From contig NZVS01000073.1 in assembly GCA_002701555.1 (NCBI GenBank), forward strand, positions 2,707-22,291: a stretch of 19,585 bases of DNA, written 5' to 3'. The notes under the pieces are model-generated. The model was not told the DNA's origin. It ran no database searches and saw only the letters and a list, made by a program, of their open reading frames with translations. Positions 6,622 through 13,769 of the stretch are shown here, piece by piece (within the stretch, counting starts at the first letter, position 1; each line of letters starts with the position of its first letter). Made by a program: the position numbers and the translations under genes. The DNA is from Alphaproteobacteria bacterium (GTDB lineage: Bacteria; Pseudomonadota; Alphaproteobacteria; Micavibrionales; Micavibrionaceae).

Positions 6622-7605
6622 ATGAGTGCAATAACTGTTCAAAATCTTTCCAAAAATTTCCGTGTTAAAAAGCAAGTACCTGGTTTTTCAGGTACGGTGA
6701 AATCTTTTTTCAAGCCTGACTGGCATGAAGTTTCTGCACTTGAAGACGTTTCTTTTTCTATCGGACGCGGTGAACGCGTTGCCTTTATCGGCCCTAACGG
6801 TGCAGGTAAATCAACAACTATAAAAATACTTTCCGGAATACTTAATCCGAGTACAGGGTCAGTAGAAGTTGCCGGACTTACACCGTGGGAAGAGCGGCAG
6901 AAACTATCCTATGAAATCGGAACAGTTTTCGGCCAGCGTTCACAGCTTTGGTATCATCTTCCCGCACGTGACAGCTTTAAACTTTTGTCCAGTGCGTACG
7001 GTCTAGACAAAAATACATACACTGACCGTCTCTCACAATTAACCGAGGCTTTTGATATTAAAGATTTGCTAGATAAGCCAGTACGTCAGATGTCTTTAGG
7101 GCAACGTATGCGATGTGAGGTCGTGGCAAGCTTTTTGCACAAACCAGCAATCCTTTTTCTGGATGAACCCACTGTGGGGCTGGATGTATCGGCAAAATCC
7201 GTTATACGCGATCTCGTATATGAAACTTCTGTTGAGGACGGCACAACAATTCTGCTAACTTCCCACGATACAGGTGATATGGAAAGGGTCTGCGACCGGG
7301 TAATTCTGATAGATCAGGGTCAAATCGTCATTGATGCGCCCGTATCCAAGTTAAGGTCATCTTATATATCCCGTAAAATCATAACTCTTCATATGAGTGT
7401 TGCCGATATGCCCTTTAAAATGCAAGGCGTAGAAATCGCCGAAAAGGCACCCCATAAAATGGTATTGAATGTTGATACCTCACAGCAAAACGTTTCAGCA
7501 GTAATCGAAAAAACGCTCTCCCTTGCAAGCATGCGCGATATCTCAATTGAGGATCCACCAATGGAAGATGTATTGCGTTCGATTTATAAAAGTGGTCAAG
7601 GGTAA
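6622..7605 (+). CDS. ABC-2-type exporter ATP-binding protein (COG4586-like)
   Basis: This encodes 327 residues with one ABC ATPase domain. Walker A is GPNGAGKST (57-65) and the Q-loop Gln is at 105. The signature MSLGQ (157-161) replaces LSGGQ. Walker B is ILFLDEPT (177-184) and the switch His is 215 in LTSHD. The N-terminus has the insertion typical of the COG4586 group (FRVKK...VKSFFKPDWHEV), and a ~90-residue C-terminal extension follows the ATPase core. It powers export through the two permeases encoded next. Gene order ATPase, permease, permease is that of the uncharacterised COG4586/COG4587/COG3694 system, whose substrate is not known to me. No good Shine-Dalgarno sequence precedes the ATG. 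Confidence 0.92.
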   Translation: MSAITVQNLSKNFRVKKQVPGFSGTVKSFFKPDWHEVSALEDVSFSIGRGERVAFIGPNGAGKSTTIKILSGILNPSTGSVEVAGLTPWEERQKLSYEIGTVFGQRSQLWYHLPARDSFKLLSSAYGLDKNTYTDRLSQLTEAFDIKDLLDKPVRQMSLGQRMRCEVVASFLHKPAILFLDEPTVGLDVSAKSVIRDLVYETSVEDGTTILLTSHDTGDMERVCDRVILIDQGQIVIDAPVSKLRSSYISRKIITLHMSVADMPFKMQGVEIAEKAPHKMVLNVDTSQQNVSAVIEKTLSLASMRDISIEDPPMEDVLRSIYKSGQG

Positions 7606-7615
7606 ACCACCAAAG

Positions 7616-8428
7616 ATGGAATACGATTTCTTAAAAAAATTACATGTTTTATATGTTTTTGCCAAAACCAGCTTCGATGATCATATGGGTCATAGATTGC
7701 GGTTATTTTTTCGTTTCGTCATGTGCGTGTTTTTCATGTTTGTTTTCGTTGAGTTCTGGCGACTTATCGCACGCGAGAATTTTATTGATCTTCCATTTCC
7801 GGTCGACGATGTATGTTGGTACGCATGCCTGACACAAATGATGCTTTTCCTATCGCCGCGGCTATTCATATCCATTGATCAGGACGTTCGCAGCGGCGAT
7901 ATTTCCTATCTTCTTATACGCCCCATTTCCTATATAGCGATGAGGGTATCGGAAGGAATTGGTGCGATGAGTGCAAATGCGCTTCTATATTATACAGCAG
8001 GCATCGCCTGTGTCGGATTTTATATAGGGAGCCTGCCCTCAACAGGATGGGTTGGATTGGGAACCGCACTATTTTTTCTCTATCTTGGGTCAATTCTGCA
8101 TTTAATGTATCAGGCAATTTCCGGCATTACGGCATTATGGTTGCAACAAGCAGAAGCTTTTTATCGTATCTATCAAAAGATACTCATTGTTCTTGGTGGA
8201 CTGTATATGCCCATTACACTTTACCCTGATTGGCTCTACACATTAGCGAAATTTACGCCTGTGTACGTCATGATGTACGGCCCAGCACAATTTGTACTTG
8301 GGTGGCATCAAGGTGATTCACCACTGGAAATTTTTGCACTATTACTATTTTGGTTTGCCATCACGATTTTTCTGCTTGGCTGGTTTTACCGTACCTGTGT
8401 TAATCGCCTGGAGGTAAACGGTGGATAA
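7616..8428 (+). CDS. ABC-2-type exporter permease (COG4587-like)
   Basis: This encodes 270 residues from the ATG at 7616. The frame stays open upstream within the ATPase gene, but MEYDFLKKLHVLYVFAKTSF is a natural permease start and AAGGG at 7599-7603 lies upstream. About six hydrophobic segments can be seen, with the first near residues 30-48. A conserved cytoplasmic-type stretch, DQDVRSGDISYLLIRPIS, lies between the second and third. This 'SG.i...L.rPl' pattern is characteristic of the family. It starts 10 bases after the ATPase stop and overlaps the following permease by eight bases, indicating translational coupling. The pair would form the inner-membrane channel. Confidence 0.88.
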   Translation: MEYDFLKKLHVLYVFAKTSFDDHMGHRLRLFFRFVMCVFFMFVFVEFWRLIARENFIDLPFPVDDVCWYACLTQMMLFLSPRLFISIDQDVRSGDISYLLIRPISYIAMRVSEGIGAMSANALLYYTAGIACVGFYIGSLPSTGWVGLGTALFFLYLGSILHLMYQAISGITALWLQQAEAFYRIYQKILIVLGGLYMPITLYPDWLYTLAKFTPVYVMMYGPAQFVLGWHQGDSPLEIFALLLFWFAITIFLLGWFYRTCVNRLEVNGG

Positions 8429-9209
8429 GGGCAATCTGTCCTATTTATGGGCGCTTCTTAAACTCAATATGAAAGCGGCATTGGCGCTGCGTGCGGCATA
8501 TACTGTGCGTACGGTTTTCAACATTGGCAACCATGCCATTTACCTTTTCCTATGGGTGGTGATCTTCAAGACCATCCCTTCCATTGGCGGCTGGCGGATG
8601 GAACATATTCTTATTGCCTATGGTCTTGGTATTTTGGTCTGGGGACTTTTATCCTTTTTTGCAGCGGGTCTTCGTACCCTGCCCCGCCAGATTGACGAGG
8701 GGAGTTTGGATGTTTACCTGACTAACCCAAGGCCATTACTAATGAATATAGCGCTTGGGAGTACGCAATATGCAGGTCCTGCTGAAATCATTTTCGGGCT
8801 CATCGTCTTAATCATTGCCGGGCATCTGACCGCTGTTTCAATCCCTTTGCTTGTCTTTCTAGGTCTGTGTTCATTTATTGTTTTTGCCTCTCTGGTTCTT
8901 GCATATGGCTCACTCGGGTTCTGGTTAAAGGACTATCACTCCTCAGCAGAGGAAATGTATTTTAATTTTTTTATTATGGCGACACGGCCCGAAGCTGTCT
9001 TTCACAACTGGATGGGGTGGGTCATAGTAACTATCATGCCGATCGCATTCATGACACATATACCTTTGCGTGCCCTTATTGATAATAATTTGTATGCTCT
9101 GGGCTTAACGCTCATTGGCACAACCCTCTCCGCACTCACAGCTTATACGGTTTTTAAAACAGGTCTGAAACGGTATGAATCAGGAAATAGATTTGGCGTA
9201 CATGGGTGA
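8421..9209 (+). CDS. ABC-2-type exporter permease (COG3694-like)
   Basis: This encodes 262 residues. The GTG start at 8421 is supported by GGAGG (8410-8414) six bases upstream, inside the end of the previous gene. About six membrane segments are visible. The stretch RQIDEGSLDVYLTNPRPLL (about 92-110) parallels the 'SG.i...L.rP' stretch of the partner permease, as expected for heterodimeric ABC-2 permeases. It completes the ATPase-permease-permease unit. No strong terminator follows: the stop codon lies inside a weak hairpin with arms ATGGG and CCCAT and a T-run in the loop, so read-through into the SCP2 gene is possible. Confidence 0.88.
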   Translation: MDKGNLSYLWALLKLNMKAALALRAAYTVRTVFNIGNHAIYLFLWVVIFKTIPSIGGWRMEHILIAYGLGILVWGLLSFFAAGLRTLPRQIDEGSLDVYLTNPRPLLMNIALGSTQYAGPAEIIFGLIVLIIAGHLTAVSIPLLVFLGLCSFIVFASLVLAYGSLGFWLKDYHSSAEEMYFNFFIMATRPEAVFHNWMGWVIVTIMPIAFMTHIPLRALIDNNLYALGLTLIGTTLSALTAYTVFKTGLKRYESGNRFGVHG

Positions 9210-9269
9210 TTTTTTTTAAATCCCATCTACATAAATACTATAACTTTCTACCAAAGGATTAAGACCTTA

Positions 9270-9572
9270 ATGGATTTAGAAGAAACCACCATACGCGTTA
9301 AAGAGAAAATGCAATTTGCACCCCATATTCGCGCGCGCGTGAAATTTGATTTTGGTGATAATGGCGTAATCTTTATCGACACGACACAAGACCCAGCCGA
9401 AGTTTGCCATGAAAATAAAGAATCCGATGTCACATTGTCATGTGATCTTGAGTTGTTTGAAGGGTTTTTAACCGGAAAACGCGATCCTAATATTGCTTTC
9501 ATGATGGGGCGCCTTCATGTAAAAGGATCAATGCCAATTGCGCTAAAGTTAAATTCTGTTCTTGAGGAATAA
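9270..9572 (+). CDS. SCP2 sterol/lipid-carrier domain protein
   Basis: This encodes 100 residues, a single SCP2 domain with no signal peptide. The pattern of the family is clear: an early helix, the strands RVKFDFGDNGVIFIDT (~23-38), then DVTLSCDLELFEGFLTGKRDPNIAFMMGRLHVKGS (split across ~53-87) ending in the lipid-binding helix MPIALKLNSVL. SCP2 proteins bind hydrophobic ligands such as acyl-CoA or sterols in a tunnel; in bacteria the ligand is usually unknown. AAAGGA occurs about 11 bases before the ATG. The thioesterase gene starts five bases after the stop, so the two are almost certainly co-transcribed, which suggests handling of acyl thioesters. Confidence 0.9.
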   Translation: MDLEETTIRVKEKMQFAPHIRARVKFDFGDNGVIFIDTTQDPAEVCHENKESDVTLSCDLELFEGFLTGKRDPNIAFMMGRLHVKGSMPIALKLNSVLEE

Positions 9573-9577
9573 AATAC

Positions 9578-10141
9578 ATGAACCTGATTTTACGAATGAT
9601 GAAAGTTTTTATTTCATCTTTTTTTAAAAATCGCTTGAAAGGCATCTTCGCCGTCTCAAAACTTCACTTTCGGGTCTGGCCTAATGATCTGGATACAAAT
9701 TTTCACATGAATAACGGGCGTTACCTGACGATTATGGATCTGGGGCGGTTTGACCTTGTTCTTCGCAATGGTTTAATGCGATTCATGTTTGCACATAAAT
9801 CCGTACCTGTTCTCGCCGCAGCCACCATCCGTTACCGTTTATCACTTGACCCTTTACAAAGATACCGTTTGGAAAGCCGCGTAGTTTGCTGGGACGCAAA
9901 ATGGATATATATGGAACAGCGTTTTATTCTAGTCGGAGGTGAGAAAGATGGGGCGGTTGCCGCAATCGCTCTCGTTAAGGGTGGTTTTTTCAACAAAAAA
10001 CAGAAGAAAATGGTTTCAGTGGCCGAAGTAATCAATGAGGTCGGTCACGGTGAAGACAGCCCTGTTTTCCCTGAGCATGTTAAGACATGGGCAGCGGCAG
10101 AAAATGCTTTGCGCGACGTTACAGCAGAGGAAAAAGCCTAA
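9578..10141 (+). CDS. Hot-dog-fold thioesterase-like protein (THEM6/4HBT_2 group)
   Basis: This encodes 187 residues. The hot-dog signature WPNDLDTNFHMNNGRY lies at about 34-49, followed by TIMDLGRFDL and a VLAAATIRYRLSLDP strand, the pattern of the THEM6-like branch of the 4HBT family. Hot-dog enzymes hydrolyse acyl-CoA thioesters; for this branch the activity is poorly defined. Residues 1-25 are amphipathic and basic and could touch the membrane. A GAGGAA Shine-Dalgarno overlaps the end of the SCP2 gene about eight bases before the ATG. The tail (165-187) is charged and variable. The pairing with an SCP2 carrier supports a role with lipid thioesters. Confidence 0.85.
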   Translation: MNLILRMMKVFISSFFKNRLKGIFAVSKLHFRVWPNDLDTNFHMNNGRYLTIMDLGRFDLVLRNGLMRFMFAHKSVPVLAAATIRYRLSLDPLQRYRLESRVVCWDAKWIYMEQRFILVGGEKDGAVAAIALVKGGFFNKKQKKMVSVAEVINEVGHGEDSPVFPEHVKTWAAAENALRDVTAEEKA

Positions 10142-10170
10142 AAAAAAGCCGCCCTTCGCAGGACGGCTTT
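10141..10170. terminator. Terminator for fadL, also usable by the convergent thioesterase gene
   Basis: Read on the minus strand, GCCGTCC and GGGCGGC pair around the loop TGCGAA, with one U-G wobble, and are followed by eight or more T. This fits a fadL terminator. On the plus strand the wobble becomes an A-C mismatch, so termination there should be weaker. It begins at the stop codon of the thioesterase gene. Confidence 0.85.
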
Positions 10171-10193
10171 CAAGCAACAGTAATTTTAATGTC

Positions 10194-11462
10194 TTAGAAT
10201 TTGTAGTTCAAACCAAGTGACAGAATACCGACCTGACCATCTGTGTCGGCATTGACGTTTGATCCGGTAACTCCACCACCATTACGCACTACACTGATCT
10301 CTTCTTCGCCAACATCGATGTAGGCTGCTGCAAAGTCGACTGTGAAGTTCTCGTTCCAGGTATATGTTGTTCCGGCAGTAAACCAGTTTCTGTCACCATC
10401 AGGTGTTCTGGTTGTGCGGAATTCATCTGTTGTCGGTGTCTCATCAAATTGATAACCGGCACGGAATGTCCATTCCGGGCTGTATTCATATTCAGCACCA
10501 ATCGCAAAGGCCCATGTGTTCTGATAGTTTTGAACAACAGGGTCAACAGCAACACCATCATCACGCACTGGTGCAATTTCCTGAAAATTTGACCAGCCAA
10601 AACGTGTTACCTGGCCCATTATACGCCATTTGTCATTTACATCCTGGGCAACACCCAATGTCCAGATATCTGGCAGATCAAGATCAGCGGAACCAGTTGT
10701 GTCGAAGTCGAGAAGCCCCGTACCTTCGGCCATTATATCGCCGTCCAATTCGTGACTGATGGCTGAGCGATATGAAAAACCAATATCAGTACCTTGCATC
10801 GGCGTAACCAAGACACCAAGATTGTAACCGACAGAGATATCGTCACCTTTAAGTGTGGCTTCGCCTTCTGTACCAGCAAAAGCGGCATTTTTTAACTCAG
10901 CATCTGCATATTGGATATTTACACCACCCCCCAGTGAGAGCCATGGCATTGCTTGAAAAGCAACAGTCGGGGCTACATCAACAGTCAGTAATTCCGTCTC
11001 AGTCGAATCATAGCGTCCGAAATAACCATCATCGTATTCGTTAGCTAAACCAAAAGGAGCAGAAACACCCAAACCTGTCCAAAGCTTACCATTCATCCAT
11101 GGATAAGCAATGTAAGCATTTGGCACCGGTGTTGGGTCATACGGATTTCCACCATCATCACCGACTGCTGTACCAATAGGTGTGGTTGTACCGGTATCTG
11201 TCAATTCACCTTCTGGTATTAGTAGGTTAACCCCTAAATTACCTTGAGGGCCGTCAAGGCGTGTCATACCAGCTGGGTTAAAGTAAATTGTTGAAGCATC
11301 ATCAATACTTGTGGTTGATCCTGAAAAGGCCGCACCTAATGCTGATACGGATTGTTCTTGAATATAAAATCCGGCTGCATCTGCTTTATCAGCTGAAATA
11401 ATAAGTGCACTTGCCGCAGTAATGGCACACAAGGCAGTGGTAGTAAGAGCTTTCTTAAACAT
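10194..11462 (-). CDS. fadL: FadL/OMPP1-family outer-membrane hydrophobic-compound channel
   Basis: This encodes 422 residues, a typical FadL length. A signal peptide (1-29, cleavage after ADA) exposes the classic FadL mature N-terminus AGFYIQEQSVSALGAA, which folds as the plug. The conserved NPAGM motif follows at about residues 62-66. The rest consists of alternating amphipathic strands with Gly/Asn/Asp-rich turns, as in a 14-strand barrel, ending LGLNYKF with the terminal Phe needed for outer-membrane insertion. Family members pass long-chain fatty acids or other hydrophobic molecules across the outer membrane. AAAGGGA sits about nine bases before the ATG. The gene converges on the SCP2/thioesterase pair and shares their terminator. 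The symbol reflects the family; the true substrate is not proven. Confidence 0.94.
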   Translation of the reverse strand: MFKKALTTTALCAITAASALIISADKADAAGFYIQEQSVSALGAAFSGSTTSIDDASTIYFNPAGMTRLDGPQGNLGVNLLIPEGELTDTGTTTPIGTAVGDDGGNPYDPTPVPNAYIAYPWMNGKLWTGLGVSAPFGLANEYDDGYFGRYDSTETELLTVDVAPTVAFQAMPWLSLGGGVNIQYADAELKNAAFAGTEGEATLKGDDISVGYNLGVLVTPMQGTDIGFSYRSAISHELDGDIMAEGTGLLDFDTTGSADLDLPDIWTLGVAQDVNDKWRIMGQVTRFGWSNFQEIAPVRDDGVAVDPVVQNYQNTWAFAIGAEYEYSPEWTFRAGYQFDETPTTDEFRTTRTPDGDRNWFTAGTTYTWNENFTVDFAAAYIDVGEEEISVVRNGGGVTGSNVNADTDGQVGILSLGLNYKF

Positions 11463-11483
11463 GAAAAATATCCCTTTGAAGTA

Positions 11484-11519
11484 AATTTATGAACTTATGA
11501 AGTGAAGCATACATAAATT
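11484..11519. repeat. Inverted repeat in the fadL leader/promoter region
   Basis: AATTTATG (11484-11491) and CATAAATT (11512-11519) are perfect 8-base complements separated by 20 bases, centred about 40 bases upstream of the fadL ATG. On the minus strand the interval also holds two direct copies of TTCATAA. It could be an operator or a leader hairpin; the AT-rich setting makes chance possible. Confidence 0.35.
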
Positions 11520-11571
11520 GGAGGACTTTGAAAATCATCAATCATTGACGCGGCGCAACAATGGCGGGATA

Positions 11572-12990
11572 TTATTTAATCCAGGCCACACGCAGCACAT
11601 TTGTAGAGCCTGGCGTTCCAAATGGCACCCCTGCTGTTAAAACAAGGCTTTGACCCGGTTTGCCCATTTCTTTTTCAACGGCAAGACCTATTGCACGCTC
11701 AACCGTTTCAGCAAATGAATCCACATCAGTAACGTGAATTCCACGCACACCATAGGATACACTCAAGCGTCTTGCGACATGCAAATTTTGTGTTAAACAC
11801 ATAATCGGACGCGGGGGTCTTTGTCGTGCTGTGCGGAGGGCCGTTGAACCCGATGTTGTATAGTTCACGATACAAGCCGCCCTTATATCACGCGCCACTT
11901 GCTCGGCAGCAACTGTAATGGCATCTGATGGGTCATCTTCAGCATCGATATGCGAGGCTTCCATCATTTTTCTATATAAATTGTCCTGTTCCACCTTGGT
12001 CAGAATCTTATTCATAATAGAGACAGACTCTAAAGGGTATTTTCCCGCCGCCGTTTCAGCAGAAAGCATGACCGCGTCTGTTCCATCATAAACAGCGTTT
12101 GCAACGTCAGATGCCTCCGCACGAGTAGGCGCAGGAGATTCAATCATGGACTCAAGCATCTGAGTGGCGACTACAATCGGCTTACCTTTAGCGCGCACTT
12201 TCTGAACAACGTGTTTTTGTACTGCAGGTACATCTTCGGGTGGAATTTCAACACCAAGATCACCTCGAGCCAGCATGACACCATCGGCAATGTCCAGTAA
12301 CTCATCAAGGCAATCCAGCGCTGAAGGCTTTTCCAGCTTGATCATTAGGGCGGCGCGCCCGCCTATCAGTTTTTTTGCCTCTGCCGCATCTTCTGCTTTT
12401 TGTACAAAAGATTGCGCTATCCAGTCGGCACCAAGGTTAAGTGCTGTTACAAGGTCTTTCCTATCCTTGTCAGTTAGGGCGGAAATAGGAAGCTGGATGC
12501 CAGGAAGGTTAAAACCTTTATTATTAGATAAGGTTTGGCCAGCGATAACTTTACCAATAAGATAATCTTCGCCTTTTTCTACAATCTCAATGCGCACCTT
12601 TCCATCATCCAGCAGAATATTCTGTCCTTTAACAAGTGTCTGAATAACTTCTGGGTGGGGCAATTGCACGCGGGTTTCATCGCCTTCTGCCGCATCTAGG
12701 TCAAAGCGGATTTTCATGCCCTCTTTTAAGGATATTTTCCCACCCTTGAACTTACCAACACGCAGTTTAGGTCCTTGCATATCGGCAACAACGCCGATGG
12801 GTCTGTCAAATTCCTTTTCCAGCTCTCTTATAATATCCATGCGGGCCTTGTGATCTGCCGCGCTTCCATGGGAAAAATTCAGGCGGAACAAATCTACGCC
12901 TGCTTCAAATAATTTACGGATGGTATCTTTATCGCTGGAGGCCGGTCCAAGCGTCGCAAGTATTTTGGTGTTTCGTGTACGGTTTATCAT
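11572..12990 (-). CDS. pyk: Pyruvate kinase
   Basis: This encodes 472 residues, the usual length of bacterial pyruvate kinases. It converts phosphoenolpyruvate and ADP to pyruvate and ATP, the last step of glycolysis, in the cytoplasm. Visible motifs: TKILATLGPAS (8-18), the RLNFSHG substrate-binding loop (36-42), LMIKLEKP (215-222) with the catalytic Lys218 and metal-binding Glu220, and ARGDLGVEIP (241-250) with Asp244. The MLESM and AETAAGKYP segments follow. The C-terminal allosteric domain is present, including the NYTTSGSTA phosphate-binding-type loop. No Shine-Dalgarno sequence precedes the ATG. The GNAT gene upstream is on the same strand with a 77-base gap, so co-transcription is possible. 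No clear terminator separates pyk from fadL. Confidence 0.97.
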   Translation of the reverse strand: MINRTRNTKILATLGPASSDKDTIRKLFEAGVDLFRLNFSHGSAADHKARMDIIRELEKEFDRPIGVVADMQGPKLRVGKFKGGKISLKEGMKIRFDLDAAEGDETRVQLPHPEVIQTLVKGQNILLDDGKVRIEIVEKGEDYLIGKVIAGQTLSNNKGFNLPGIQLPISALTDKDRKDLVTALNLGADWIAQSFVQKAEDAAEAKKLIGGRAALMIKLEKPSALDCLDELLDIADGVMLARGDLGVEIPPEDVPAVQKHVVQKVRAKGKPIVVATQMLESMIESPAPTRAEASDVANAVYDGTDAVMLSAETAAGKYPLESVSIMNKILTKVEQDNLYRKMMEASHIDAEDDPSDAITVAAEQVARDIRAACIVNYTTSGSTALRTARQRPPRPIMCLTQNLHVARRLSVSYGVRGIHVTDVDSFAETVERAIGLAVEKEMGKPGQSLVLTAGVPFGTPGSTNVLRVAWIK

Positions 12991-13067
12991 AATTTATATA
13001 TTTATCACGACGCGCGGCACACTTCCACTGCTTATATGCATCAATGGCAAATCCTGAACATTAAAAT

Positions 13068-13613
13068 TTATAAGTCTTTTGTGAAAACATGACGGGGCTT
13101 CTTATCATCTTTTTCGTAGCCCGAATCTTCCTGAAAACCCACATAGTTAAATCCACGACTCAGTAGGAAGTGCATACTGGGGGTATTATCACTGTTGACT
13201 GCAGCAAAAAGTGTTTTCAATGTATATGGTGAGTCCTGAATATTATTTATAAACTTATCATATGCCGCACCCATCAAACCTTGCCTGCGGAATTCCGGTA
13301 ATAAATAATATGTCACCCTGTCACGGTCAAACTGGTCTTTTGTATGGGTGACCTGACCAATAATTTTTTCGTTATGTCCTAGATCGTCAACCATAGTTAC
13401 AAAAAAGCGTCCATGTGCGTTGTTTGCTTCATAGGTAGGGAAATTTTCTACATAAAAATCATATAATATATCGTTGCAATATTCCGGGTCATTAAAATAT
13501 TCAATGTATTCTTCGCTGAGCTCACAATATTCAACATATGTTTCGGCAGCCTTCCCCATGAACGCTGTAAAGTCCTCTTTTGAGATTTCAGTTATTCTTT
13601 TGAAAACAAACAT
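13068..13613 (-). CDS. GNAT-family N-acetyltransferase (paralogue A, next to the phytochrome gene)
   Basis: This encodes 181 residues forming one GNAT domain. The acetyl-CoA-binding motif A is RRQGLMGAAY (109-118), preceded by the strand VTYYLLPEF. Motif B is LFAAVNSDN...FLLSRGFNYVG (135-159). The Arg-x-x-Gly-x-Met form resembles RimJ/RimL-type acetyltransferases. The N-terminal ~75 residues are acidic and Tyr-rich and match no domain I know. It is clearly paralogous to the protein at 16479-17030, sharing these motifs plus IIGxxT. The two genes bracket the phytochrome kinase. It is divergently transcribed from that kinase gene, which starts 156 bases away. No Shine-Dalgarno sequence is present and a promoter sits almost on top of the start codon. 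The acceptor substrate is unknown. Confidence 0.87.
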   Translation of the reverse strand: MFVFKRITEISKEDFTAFMGKAAETYVEYCELSEEYIEYFNDPEYCNDILYDFYVENFPTYEANNAHGRFFVTMVDDLGHNEKIIGQVTHTKDQFDRDRVTYYLLPEFRRQGLMGAAYDKFINNIQDSPYTLKTLFAAVNSDNTPSMHFLLSRGFNYVGFQEDSGYEKDDKKPRHVFTKDL

Positions 13614-13622
13614 AATTATAAT

Positions 13623-13651
13623 TCTTTATGTTAAATTTTATGGGTTGTCAA
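13623..13651 (-). promoter_or_regulatory. Candidate promoter of GNAT paralogue A, near-leaderless
   Basis: On the minus strand a perfect TTGACA (13646-13651) is 17 bases from TAAAGA (13623-13628). The ATG follows nine bases later, at 13613, so the transcript leader would be about 2-3 bases. There is no Shine-Dalgarno sequence in the interval. Confidence 0.45.
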
Positions 13652-13718
13652 TCTTATCGCTTTTTTCAATTTCCGGATCCGTGTTGCGCTTATTCTATTA
13701 ACCTTGTGTGATGACAGG

Positions 13719-13746
13719 TTGTCTGCTACCAATAACACCTTATTTA
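13719..13746 (+). promoter_or_regulatory. Candidate promoter of the bacteriophytochrome gene
   Basis: TTGTCT (13719-13724) and TATTTA (13741-13746) are 16 bases apart. The leader to the ATG at 13770 would be about 16-18 bases and contains only a weak GGCGG as ribosome-binding site. Confidence 0.3.
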
Positions 13747-13769
13747 ATTTTGATAATGGCGGTTTTATT

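Noticed and set aside
7523..7615. Longer N-terminus for the first ABC permease
   Set aside because: It would overlap the ATPase gene by more than 80 bases and add a sequence unlike the family. ATG 7616 fits the family start.
9202..9226. Hairpin at the end of the second permease gene as a terminator
   Set aside because: The arms are only five bases (plus an interrupted AT extension) and the T-run is in the loop, not after the stem.
13704..13769. Upstream TTG start for the phytochrome gene
   Set aside because: It would add 22 residues not usual before the biliverdin Cys region, and it precedes the candidate promoter. ATG 13770 puts the Cys at residue 13, as in other bacteriophytochromes.
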